Below the pieces are notes generated by a model. The model was not told the DNA's origin and did no database searches. It saw only the letters and a program-made list of their open reading frames with translations. A stretch of DNA of 27,468 nucleotides. It comes from Bacteroidota bacterium (GTDB taxonomy: Bacteria > Bacteroidota > Bacteroidia > Cytophagales > Cyclobacteriaceae). Shown here piece after piece: positions 16,240 to 24,210 of this stretch. Location: the NCBI GenBank assembly GCA_023393375.1, contig JAEWLI010000139.1:1-27468 (forward strand), given 5' to 3'. Made by a program: the position numbers and the translations under genes. How positions within the stretch are numbered: position 1 is the stretch's first letter; every line of letters begins with the position of its first letter.

Positions 16240-17046
16240 CTATTTTTGATTTCCGTCCAAAACCTGGATCATCTCTTTCAGGAATTCCACGGCTTCTTCC
16301 GGATGGTCTAATTTGAAGTTGGCCTCTGACTGCTGACCATGATCACCGACCAAAATACCGACTCCTCCAATTTCCTTCAATGCCGAAAAAGCATCTTCAT
16401 CGGTAAAGTCATCACCAATATATATAGGAAGAATATCTGGTTGGTTCAGGTTAAATTTATTTAAAAGCCATAATACTGCCTTTCCCTTGTTCCAATCGAT
16501 GTCAGGTTTTAATTCGATGATCTTTTTACCACCTGCTTTTTTAAAGCCTTGGTATTTATTCAGACAGGCATCTGCTATTTTATGAACATTTTCTACTAAA
16601 TGTTCATCCACATGACGGTAATGAATGGCAATGGCAAACAGCTTTCGCTCTACTTTTGCACCCGGAATCTTTGATAATTGCTCCACCAAATCTTTTTCAG
16701 CCTTATCAAACTGAGGCAACAACTTTTTACCACCTTCATGCTGAATGCTGAAATCGGGACCACTTGTGTCAAAACCATGACTCCCTGAATAGATGAGCTC
16801 ATCTAAGTTTACCAAATTTTTAACATCGGCCCTGTCCCTTCCTGAAACTATAGCCAAAAAGCAGCGTTGAGATAATTCTTTCAGCATTTGACGGGCTTCA
16901 TCTGTTAAAATAGCATCTTCCGGATTGGGTACAATTGGGGTAAGTGTGCCATCATAATCCAAAAAAATAGCAGGTTTCCTGCTTTTAAGTTGTTCTTGTA
17001 TTTCTATCAGTCCTTCGGAAAGCAAAGGCAATTCATCGAAATTCAT
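16240..17046 (-). CDS. otsB: Trehalose-6-phosphate phosphatase
   Basis: A 268-residue HAD-superfamily enzyme, typical length for OtsB. Motif I is FLDYDGTLTPI with nucleophile Asp30 and acid/base Asp32; motif II is IVSGRDRADV; the OtsB-specific GSHGFD and the lysine-containing motif ELKPDIDWNKGKAVLW are present; motif IV is GDDFTDEDAF (from residue 211). It should release trehalose from trehalose 6-phosphate in the cytoplasm. No otsA is in the window. Its ATG lies inside the end of the upstream HAD gene (14-base overlap), so the two are translationally coupled. It converges on the EF-G2 gene, whose terminator lies between. Confidence 0.94.
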   Translation of the reverse strand: MNFDELPLLSEGLIEIQEQLKSRKPAIFLDYDGTLTPIVPNPEDAILTDEARQMLKELSQRCFLAIVSGRDRADVKNLVNLDELIYSGSHGFDTSGPDFSIQHEGGKKLLPQFDKAEKDLVEQLSKIPGAKVERKLFAIAIHYRHVDEHLVENVHKIADACLNKYQGFKKAGGKKIIELKPDIDWNKGKAVLWLLNKFNLNQPDILPIYIGDDFTDEDAFSALKEIGGVGILVGDHGQQSEANFKLDHPEEAVEFLKEMIQVLDGNQK

Positions 17047-17773
17047 AATTAAAACTTTTTTTCAGGCCTATGGATTTCAATTCTTCCATATTTTCTACCA
17101 CAACATCGGCCCCATTTTGCAACATTTCTCTTTTTGATCCTTGACGAACCATGCCCACCACTAAACCAAAATTAACTTCCTTGCCGGTTTTCACACTATT
17201 GATATTGTTTACTATCAGCACTGTTTCCTCGGGAAGGGCATCAAGGTTCTTGCAAATATAACTATAAGCTTCATTGGAAAGTTTGCCTGATTTTTCTGAT
17301 TCTGTTGGACTATTATAAATAAAGTCAAAGTTATTATCTACCTGAGCTATTTTTAGGATATCCCGAGTGTTTTTACATGTCGATACCAGTGCAATTTTTA
17401 ATCCTCTGGATTTCCATCGCTTAATTTGATTGATGGTATCGGAAAATGTATTTAATCCTTCATTTGAAATAATATCCAGAAATACAGATTCACTTTTGCT
17501 AACAAGCCCTGATAGGGTAAGCTGTTCTTTTTTGTCCAGACTCTTCTCCGGTAGAACGATGTTTTTTGAATGTAGAAGATTTAAAATAGCTTCTTCATTA
17601 GGGCTTTTCTCAAACAAACCCTTCAATTCATTTTTGAACTGGAGATTAACTGGTTTTTCCTGATCAAGGTATTCATCAAGAGCAATTCCCCAAACGCGTG
17701 ATAATAACTCTTGTGGAGCTGAAATTACTTGTTTAAGGTCAATGATTACGGCTTTAAAATTTCGTGCTGGCAT
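17033..17773 (-). CDS. Beta-phosphoglucomutase-like HAD protein lacking catalytic residues (probable pseudoenzyme)
   Basis: The 246-residue protein has the HAD fold and its closest resemblance, by the C-terminal pattern (FGLVVGMVRQGSKREMLQNG then ADVVVEN), is to beta-phosphoglucomutase-like HADs found with disaccharide phosphorylases. But motif I reads IIDLKQV: Asp12 is kept while the acid/base Asp is Lys14 and the usual DGV is KQV. Motif II keeps Ser131 (LVSTCKN). Motif IV, normally an acidic pair that binds magnesium, is Asn189-Asn190 (IVNNINS). Three of the usual catalytic positions are therefore gone, with the reading frame intact, so this is more likely a retained non-enzymatic protein than a decaying gene. 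It overlaps otsB by 14 bases. A link to sugar-phosphate sensing or to OtsB is inference only. Confidence 0.75.
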   Translation of the reverse strand: MPARNFKAVIIDLKQVISAPQELLSRVWGIALDEYLDQEKPVNLQFKNELKGLFEKSPNEEAILNLLHSKNIVLPEKSLDKKEQLTLSGLVSKSESVFLDIISNEGLNTFSDTINQIKRWKSRGLKIALVSTCKNTRDILKIAQVDNNFDFIYNSPTESEKSGKLSNEAYSYICKNLDALPEETVLIVNNINSVKTGKEVNFGLVVGMVRQGSKREMLQNGADVVVENMEELKSIGLKKSFNYEFR

Positions 17774-17847
17774 TCGTCCTCCTTTTCTAATTTCTTTAGC
17801 ACCAGTGAATTACTTCACAAAAACCCTGCCTTTTTTTAATTATAAAA

Positions 17848-19062
17848 CTATTGATGTGCCACCTTATCTTCCAGGCGATGTGGTGCACGTTCTTCCAAGG
17901 CAAAAAATACAATTCCAAACATTACCATTGAAAGGATGCTACCGCTTAAATAAACACCCTCTAAATGCCAAATGCCATATACTATACCCATCAAGAAAGG
18001 TCCAATAGTTTGGCCTATTCTGAGGATGGTACCATTTAAAGATAAAAATACGGCTCTTTGTTCAATAGGGGCAAGGCTTGTCAAAATATTCATCAGGTTT
18101 GGCAAATTGGCACCTTGAGCAAGTCCGAAGAGTAACACAGGAATCAATAATAAATAAACCTGATCGCAATAGGGGATAATGGCACATGCAATCGCATACA
18201 TGACAAAAGAAAACAGCAAGAGTTGTTTTTCTCCAAACCACTTTCTGATCAATGATAATTTTGTAGCTGTAATACCTGCACTAAAAGCAGTTAACGACAT
18301 GATACTACCTGTTAACAGAGTAGAGGCATTAAATTTAGTATCCATTAAAAATGGAAAGTAAGTGATCAGCGCACCATAAAGGATGATAAATGAAATAATA
18401 TTTACCGAGAATATTGCCAGTGCTTCTTTTTTGAGAATGCATTTATAGGCATTGGTAATATATAGTTTGAAATTTTGACCGTTTCCCCGAGAGGGTAATT
18501 TTAAAGTGAACATGACCCATAAACCGATAGGAATAGCCAATAATGAAATTAGGAAGGGGAAATACCAGGCCAACATAGCAAGTGCACCACCAACAGCTGG
18601 GAAAGCAGCTAATCCTACACTTAAAACAGTGGTATTGTAATCCATTACCTTTGCGCGGGTAAATTTATTTTCATACATATCCCCTATTATGGTCAGGTTC
18701 AAAGAGCTGAGCGATGCTGCCCCGATTCCTTGAAAAAATCTTAAGATCAGAAGAATGTTGAAATCGTTGGTTAAAGCACAAAGACCACCGCTAATCCCGA
18801 ATAATAAAAGGCTGGGTATTAAAATGGTTTTTCTCCCCAACCTGTCAGCGAGAATACCCAAAAAAAGGGTAAGGACCATTCCCGGCAGTGTAAATGCAGT
18901 AATTAACAGCCAGATCTGTTCTGCAGTAATATCAAGTTGTTGCTGTATTTTAGGCAAAGCAGGGGAAATGCTGGCAATACCTAAAACCTCCATTAAGGTG
19001 ATACTGTATATTATCCTAAGATCCTTCTGGAAAAAGCGTACTTTTTTTTGCAGGTTAACCAA
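17848..19062 (-). CDS. Major facilitator superfamily transporter (DHA1-like)
   Basis: A 404-residue protein with about 12 hydrophobic segments. Motif A, GILADRLGRKT, is at 69-79 in the loop after helix 2; RFFQGIGAASLSSL and the region around residues 105-125 fit motif B of drug:H+ antiporter-like carriers. An inner-membrane exporter or symporter; substrate not readable. The only standard start in the open frame before helix 1 is TTG at 19062 (ATG at codon 24 would cut into helix 1), so TTG is favoured. The stop is 74 bases upstream of the HAD gene on the same strand, so a transporter-HAD-otsB operon is possible. Confidence 0.88.
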   Translation of the reverse strand: MVNLQKKVRFFQKDLRIIYSITLMEVLGIASISPALPKIQQQLDITAEQIWLLITAFTLPGMVLTLFLGILADRLGRKTILIPSLLLFGISGGLCALTNDFNILLILRFFQGIGAASLSSLNLTIIGDMYENKFTRAKVMDYNTTVLSVGLAAFPAVGGALAMLAWYFPFLISLLAIPIGLWVMFTLKLPSRGNGQNFKLYITNAYKCILKKEALAIFSVNIISFIILYGALITYFPFLMDTKFNASTLLTGSIMSLTAFSAGITATKLSLIRKWFGEKQLLLFSFVMYAIACAIIPYCDQVYLLLIPVLLFGLAQGANLPNLMNILTSLAPIEQRAVFLSLNGTILRIGQTIGPFLMGIVYGIWHLEGVYLSGSILSMVMFGIVFFALEERAPHRLEDKVAHQ

Positions 19063-19206
19063 AATTATAAAGATTATTCTATTTTTAACAGACTGAATGC
19101 GCTATCTGCTATTCGAAATAAATTTTCCTTAAATCTAAATTACGAAAAAAAATCTCATATCAAAACAAACCTTTGTAAAAGTAACATCAGGAAATAGTTT
19201 TCCCAA

Positions 19207-21027
19207 CTATTTTACAACTTTATCCCATCCGGCTTTCGATAGGTTAAAATAAATGATTGCTCCTGCCACAAAGGCAATTCCCAGGTAAATGATTCCTTCT
19301 GAATAATTTTGCAGAATAATTTTTCCCACACCAAACAAACTGAACATTACCAAAAAGCAACCCGCAATCCAATTGACAAATAACCGTTGGTATCCTGTAT
19401 CACCTTTTACCATCGGAAGTTTGTCCTGAATCCTTCGCCAACCGACTCCCCCGGGGTGAACTCTTTTGTAGAATTCCATAAGTTTTTGTTCCTCGGTTGG
19501 TTTTGTCAGAAAGGTGATAGTGAGCCATACAATTGAAGACCATGCTAATAGTATTAACAAACTTATCTCATAATCCTTTTCAATAATATCCAAATTCATG
19601 ACGTATTTTAGAAAGGGAAATGCAATATATGGTGCAATCATAGCTGATATTTCAGTCCATGAGTTTATTCTCCACCAAAACCATCTCAATATAAGTACTG
19701 GTCCAATTCCAGCACTCAATGCCAAAATAAACCGCCATGCATCACTTATTTTTTGAAATTGTGTGGTCACAATCAAAGAGAAAATGATTAGAATGAAAGT
19801 GGTAATCCTCGAAATCTTTACATAATACTGATCATCCCGGCCGGGATTTATAAAAGGTCTGAACAAATCATTAACTATATAGGAAGTGCCCCATACGGTT
19901 TGAGAAGCTATCGTAGACATATAGGCGGCAAAGAATGCAGCGAGTAACAAACCCAGTAAACCTGATGGCAATAAGTCCCTGATCAACATCACGTAAGTTG
20001 CTCCTTTATCGGGTTCTTGTGGATATAAAACAAGTGCTACCAATGCAACAAGGATCCATGGCCATGGCCTGACGGCATAGTGTGCTACCTGAAACCATAA
20101 GGTGGCCAGCAAGGAATGTTTCTCGTCTTTGGCCGACATCATGCGTTGAGCCACATAACCACCACCCCCGGGTTCGGAACCCGGGTACCAACTTGCCCAC
20201 CATTGAACCCCAAGGTAGGCTACAAGTGCAACTACCCCCATTTTCAACAAACCTGTTGATTCAGGTTCTCCAGTCGATTCATTCCCAATTGTTGGGAAAA
20301 ATTCAAACACCCATCCCACACCCTCCAGCTGTTGTTTCAAACCACTGATTCCCCCTACATGATCTACAGCAAATATGGCCAAAGCAATACTTCCTCCCAT
20401 GGCCATAATAAATTGGAAGGTATCGGTAATAGATACTCCCCATAACCCTGAAAGGGAAGAATAGAAAGCTACAAATATCATAATAGCACCTACCACAAGC
20501 AGATGCGAACTAAATGTCAAACCTAATATGGTTATTTCCTGTAACCCAAAAATTGTGATATCAGGGAACATAACTGTAAGTATCTTTACCATAGCCAGAT
20601 TTACCCAAGCCATCACCACTGCATTTAAAACAACTCCAATGTATACTGCACGAAAACCCCTTAAAAAATTTGCTTCCTTGCCTGAATACCTAATGTTCAC
20701 AAATTCGGCATCCGTGACGATATTGGCTCTTCGCCACAACCGGGCAAAAAAGAAAACCGTCATCATTCCACCAAACAACATGTTCCACCAAAGCCAGTTG
20801 CCTGCTATACCTCTCTGGGCAACCAATTCGGTTACAGCCAGTGGTGTATCTGCTGCAAAAGTGGTTGCTACCATACTGGTTCCAGCAATGTACCAGGGCA
20901 GATTGCGCCCCGTAAGGAAAAAGTCTCCTGTACTTTTTCCTGCCCGTTTGGACATATATAAGCCAATTCCAATGCTGGCTACAAAATAAAGCCCGATAAT
21001 GATCCAGTCTAATTGACTCAGGTGCAT
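19207..21027 (-). CDS. Sodium:solute symporter family (SSS) transporter
   Basis: A 606-residue inner-membrane protein with roughly 13-14 hydrophobic segments. The N-terminal region has the SSS hallmarks RAGKSTGDFFLTGRNLPWYI (about 29-48) and GTSMVATTFAADTPLAVTE, where the Ala-Ala-Asp/Thr region lines the sodium site. A later loop, WYPGSEPGGGGYVAQRMMSA, is the typical segment before helix 7-8. Substrate cannot be told; amino acids, sugars or carboxylates are all possible in this subgroup. It is a separate gene from the MFS carrier, with 144 bases between. No truncation seen. Confidence 0.9.
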   Translation of the reverse strand: MHLSQLDWIIIGLYFVASIGIGLYMSKRAGKSTGDFFLTGRNLPWYIAGTSMVATTFAADTPLAVTELVAQRGIAGNWLWWNMLFGGMMTVFFFARLWRRANIVTDAEFVNIRYSGKEANFLRGFRAVYIGVVLNAVVMAWVNLAMVKILTVMFPDITIFGLQEITILGLTFSSHLLVVGAIMIFVAFYSSLSGLWGVSITDTFQFIMAMGGSIALAIFAVDHVGGISGLKQQLEGVGWVFEFFPTIGNESTGEPESTGLLKMGVVALVAYLGVQWWASWYPGSEPGGGGYVAQRMMSAKDEKHSLLATLWFQVAHYAVRPWPWILVALVALVLYPQEPDKGATYVMLIRDLLPSGLLGLLLAAFFAAYMSTIASQTVWGTSYIVNDLFRPFINPGRDDQYYVKISRITTFILIIFSLIVTTQFQKISDAWRFILALSAGIGPVLILRWFWWRINSWTEISAMIAPYIAFPFLKYVMNLDIIEKDYEISLLILLAWSSIVWLTITFLTKPTEEQKLMEFYKRVHPGGVGWRRIQDKLPMVKGDTGYQRLFVNWIAGCFLVMFSLFGVGKIILQNYSEGIIYLGIAFVAGAIIYFNLSKAGWDKVVK

Positions 21028-21213
21028 AGATAGAAGTAAATAAGTGAACTTTAAAGATAATAAAATGCATTTCGAGACATAGGATTTATGCTGGTTTTTT
21101 TCAGATTGTATACTTCAACATTACCCTTCTTTTAAAAAAATGTGCATTTTCAAAAAAAAGCACATAGCTATTGTATAGGTAAAGTATCATTGAGTCAGGC
21201 AGGAAAGAGAAAG

Positions 21214-21221
21214 TAATTTTA
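21214..21221 (+). promoter_or_regulatory. Possible -7 element (TAATTTTA) of the secreted-protein gene
   Basis: TAATTTTA fits TAnnTTTG with one mismatch, and ATTG (21189-21192) lies 21 bases upstream as a -33 candidate. Leader would be about 15-20 bases. Confidence 0.3.
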
Positions 21222-21243
21222 TGATAATTAATCAATCTGGCTT

Positions 21244-21882
21244 ATGAAAACTTTTGTTATTCTCTATGCGCTTCTGATAATGCCATTTGCAATAATGGCC
21301 AATACCAAAACCGAAGTTCCTTTAAAATATTGGAAAGCTGGTGAGGCTTACCTTAAGACAGGAGAAAAGATAAAAGGTAAGATTTATTATGAAATTGATA
21401 AGGAATTGGTTTTGATACTTAATAAAGGTAAAATTAAAACCTATTCTCCCAACCAGATGGAGAAATTTTCAATAGTAGATGAAGAAACCGGAATCCATCG
21501 CCTATTCTATTCTATATCGATTAGTTTGAGTGGGCAAAATAAACGACAATACTTTTTTGAAATCATGATGGAAGGTCATGTCGTTTTATTAAGGAAACAA
21601 AGAACACGTTCCGATGGATTTGGCCTTTTCCTTTTTGATGAATCGAAAATCCCCGGATACGGTGGTTATTTCGATTATTATTTTTTATATGATAACCAAT
21701 TTACAAAAGTGAGGCGTTTTAAGCGTGATGCTTTAGCAATCATGCACGATCAAAAGGATAAAGTAGAACTCTTTATCCAAAACAACGGGCTACAATTGAA
21801 AAAAGTGGATGATCAAATACGATTGTTGAAGTATTATAATACCATATGTGAAGAACAAACCTGGGCTAAAACGAGGCCATAA
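21244..21882 (+). CDS. Secreted protein of unknown function
   Basis: 212 residues with a clear signal peptide: MKTFVILYALLIMPFAIMA, cleavage probably before Asn20. The mature part begins with YWKAGEAYLKTGEKIKGKIY (29-48) and then contains KIKTYSPNQMEKFSIVDEE. The pattern, a short repeat of 'G-x-I-x-G-x-I' beta strands followed by 'TYSPxQ' and a basic C-terminal third, is one I associate with uncharacterised periplasmic or outer-membrane-associated proteins of Bacteroidota, but I cannot name a domain. No lipobox cysteine and no helix after the signal. It is convergent with the next gene, 27 bases apart, and shows no shared function with either neighbour. Confidence 0.75.
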   Translation: MKTFVILYALLIMPFAIMANTKTEVPLKYWKAGEAYLKTGEKIKGKIYYEIDKELVLILNKGKIKTYSPNQMEKFSIVDEETGIHRLFYSISISLSGQNKRQYFFEIMMEGHVVLLRKQRTRSDGFGLFLFDESKIPGYGGYFDYYFLYDNQFTKVRRFKRDALAIMHDQKDKVELFIQNNGLQLKKVDDQIRLLKYYNTICEEQTWAKTRP

Positions 21883-21909
21883 TCCTTTTCATAGGCTATT
21901 AGTAAAAAG

Positions 21910-22410
21910 TTAGGCTAATTTTGGTCTAAAACGATTAGTCAGAACAGATATCAATTTGTCAAATTTAAGCTGTATTTTCAGTAGTTTCCTGAATTTCAAT
22001 TCCTGATGAACCATTTCCAACAGATGCTTAAAATGGGCAATAATTTTTTCCATATCTCCGCTCAAAATAGTTATTAAGTACTCCCTCTCTACTTTTTTAA
22101 CTTCCACCATTACTCCGTCTAACCTGCTCGAAGTGAAAAATGCTTTTAACAGGTTAAAGGCAAAGTCATTTTTCATTAACCTGAACTTCAATTGATTGCT
22201 TTTTATAGTCACATCAAGAATCAGCGGATGATTTCGTAAGTATTTGAAAAGTTTTCGTGTAGCGTCAGCATGAATTGTTTCTTTATTTAATGTCTCGTCA
22301 CCAGTTTTAGTGGTCAACAATTTTTTGTGGAACATCGCAAATCCTTGCTTTGGCGAACGTATTTTATCTTTTGTGTTTAAAGGATTAGGGTAAATAGTTG
22401 TCGAATTCAT
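21910..22410 (-). CDS. Cytoplasmic protein of unknown function
   Basis: 166 residues, no signal peptide and no transmembrane segment. The N-terminal 45 residues are polar and probably disordered. Residues 50-166 are basic and rich in Lys and hydrophobic positions with predicted alternating helices and strands (for example NQLKFRLMKNDFAFNLLKAF and HQELKFRKLLKIQLKFDKLI). Net charge is strongly positive, so nucleic-acid or membrane contact is conceivable (inference). No recognised motif. Reads as a real gene because its composition is that of a coding region and the N-terminus is followed by a plausible promoter: on the minus strand TTTG, 21 bases, then TACCTATC. It converges on the secreted-protein gene. 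Confidence 0.6.
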   Translation of the reverse strand: MNSTTIYPNPLNTKDKIRSPKQGFAMFHKKLLTTKTGDETLNKETIHADATRKLFKYLRNHPLILDVTIKSNQLKFRLMKNDFAFNLLKAFFTSSRLDGVMVEVKKVEREYLITILSGDMEKIIAHFKHLLEMVHQELKFRKLLKIQLKFDKLISVLTNRFRPKLA

Positions 22411-22645
22411 CTCATTTAATTTTTAAGATAGGTAATTATAATTTGTTGGAGCAGACAAAAAATATGTCCGGCAATTGGGGGAGCGTTAGCAAGAACAACA
22501 ACAAACTGGGAATTCAGGAGAGAAAATTCCTGTATTAAGCCATTTTGTTGATATATTGTTCAAGTTTTTCATGTGATTTAAAGGTATACGAATATTTAAA
22601 TATATGGTTTAATAAGCAGGCTCATTTAACCAATAAAAATATTAT

Positions 22646-22680
22646 TACACATACTCTATAAAATATATAGAGTATGTGTA
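22646..22680 (+). promoter_or_regulatory. Perfect 15-bp inverted repeat in front of the phosphate operon (probable operator)
   Basis: Arms TACACATACTCTATA and its exact complement surround a 5-base centre (AAATA). It ends one base before the -7 box at 22681-22688 and so covers the -33 region, where no TTTG is found. This is the geometry of a repressor or activator site. It is not a poly-T terminator. The binding protein is unknown. Confidence 0.65.
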
Positions 22681-22688
22681 TATATTTG
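22681..22688 (+). promoter_or_regulatory. -7 element (TATATTTG) of the porin-pst operon
   Basis: Exact match to TAnnTTTG, directly after the inverted repeat. The -33 position reads ATAA-like, without TTTG, so the promoter probably depends on an activator. The leader to the porin ATG is about 135 bases. Confidence 0.55.
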
Positions 22689-22830
22689 CGATGTAAAATT
22701 TAAATGATAAACAAACTATGGATACACTACATTATAATGCCTGTTTCAAATGACCGTAACAAGGTTTGTATGTTGATTATCACTTCAGCAATTTTTCCAG
22801 TTTTTTGATAAGCTTCAAAAATATAATTAA

Positions 22831-24147
22831 ATGAAAAATCTTAATTTCTTATTCATACTATTAATTATGTCCAGCAACTTGTTGGCTCAAAGTACGGAAG
22901 AGGCTAATTCTCTTGCGGAAGAATTGGTCATAGGGATCGAATATCGTCCAAGAACCGAATTGCGGTATGGCTACCGACAATTACCTTCTGATACTTCCAA
23001 TGCTGCATTTTTTACTTCCCACAGGGCCAGAATTAATCTATCCTTTAAGTCGAATAACTTTCTAATTCATGCTTCGATGCAGGATATACGTGTGTGGGGC
23101 GATGAAAACGACCGCAACGAGAAGGGACATGCGCAATTTTATGAGTTTTACGTTGAGCCTCAAATTACAGACAATATTTCAGCCAGGATTGGTCGTCAAA
23201 GAATATCCTACGACAACCAGCGGTTGTTTTCTGAAAACGATTGGAGGCAAACAGGGGCTCGGCACGAGGCTGTGAGGTTCATCTACAAAAAGCCTAAATT
23301 ACAGGTCGATTTTATCGGTGCTTTTAATCAGAATGAAGCCCGGCTTTTTGAAACCAACTACAATATTCAATGGAATAGGTATAAGGTACTCTTGGCTAAT
23401 TTCATTAAATATGAACTTACCCCAAAGGTTTCGTTAACAACTATTAACTATACCGACGGTTATCAACAACCTGGAAATCCCGATGCCATCCATTATAAAT
23501 TTACTAGTGGTGGAAGGGTAGAATATTCGAATAATAACCTCACCCTTACCTTTGCTTCTTATTATCAATATGGAAAAATAAACACAGGAGAAAGGCACAG
23601 AGCATATTATTTTGAACCTGAACTCAGATATAAAACTTCGAATTTCCATTCACTTAGGTTGGGAGCTCAGGTTTTTAGTGGCGATGGTAATACCAGCGAT
23701 GGCACTTCCAGGGCATTTTTGGCTCAATATGGATCGGTCAACAGGCACAATGGTAGGATGGATTACACCAGCAGACAAATTTCCACAAACAATCATGAAG
23801 GTATAATAAATCCATACTTAGCCCAAGATTTCAAGTTGAACGAAAAGCTCACGCTGTCATGGGACAGCCACATTTTAGCAACACAAGTGTCCATAAATGT
23901 AAATGAACAAGCAGGTAATCAGGTATTGGACAAGTTTTATGGTTGGGAAAATGACCTTCGATTACGATTTAAGCCCAATAACTACACTGATGTATTAGTG
24001 TCCTACAACTTTTTAATAGCAGGTGAGACATTGGAGTATCTTCCTGAAGGAAAAGGCAGGAGCAGAAATAATTTGCCTTCGTTTGCATTCGTGCAAATTA
24101 CCTGGACCCCTGAATTACTAAGGTTAAAAAATCCACGAGGGTTATGA
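22831..24147 (+). CDS. Outer-membrane porin, alginate-export-domain type, probably phosphate-related
   Basis: 438 residues with a signal peptide ending in LLAQ (cleavage before about residue 20). The rest is a beta-barrel of alternating residues with family landmarks: YRPRTELRYGYRQL (about 37-50), SHRARINLSFKSNN, RIGRQRISYDNQRLF (about 123-137) and an aromatic C-terminus. The pattern ENDWRQTGARHEAVRF matches the alginate-export (AlgE-like) barrel domain widely found as generic porins in Bacteroidota. Because it is the first gene of the pst operon (64 bases before pstS), phosphate or polyphosphate passage is a reasonable inference; the sequence itself does not prove the substrate. Confidence 0.85.
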   Translation: MKNLNFLFILLIMSSNLLAQSTEEANSLAEELVIGIEYRPRTELRYGYRQLPSDTSNAAFFTSHRARINLSFKSNNFLIHASMQDIRVWGDENDRNEKGHAQFYEFYVEPQITDNISARIGRQRISYDNQRLFSENDWRQTGARHEAVRFIYKKPKLQVDFIGAFNQNEARLFETNYNIQWNRYKVLLANFIKYELTPKVSLTTINYTDGYQQPGNPDAIHYKFTSGGRVEYSNNNLTLTFASYYQYGKINTGERHRAYYFEPELRYKTSNFHSLRLGAQVFSGDGNTSDGTSRAFLAQYGSVNRHNGRMDYTSRQISTNNHEGIINPYLAQDFKLNEKLTLSWDSHILATQVSINVNEQAGNQVLDKFYGWENDLRLRFKPNNYTDVLVSYNFLIAGETLEYLPEGKGRSRNNLPSFAFVQITWTPELLRLKNPRGL

Positions 24148-24210
24148 TAAGCACAAATACAGAAATTAAACTTTAAAAAGTCAATTTATACAACTGAAAC
24201 AATTAATAAA

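Larger units (their letters stand above)
22411..22830. other. 420-bp intergenic region upstream of the phosphate operon
   Basis: Besides the inverted repeat and -7 box it contains, downstream of the promoter, a tiny open frame at 22718-22753 (MDTLHYNACFK, stop TGA) in the operon leader. The first 200 bases are AT-rich and hold a 12-bp palindrome (ATATTTAAATAT), with nothing else recognised. Confidence 0.4.

Noticed and set aside
22646..22680. The strong inverted repeat as a terminator of the minus-strand gene or upstream transcript
   Set aside because: No T run follows on either strand and it lies upstream of the start of the minus-strand gene; a promoter-linked operator fits better.
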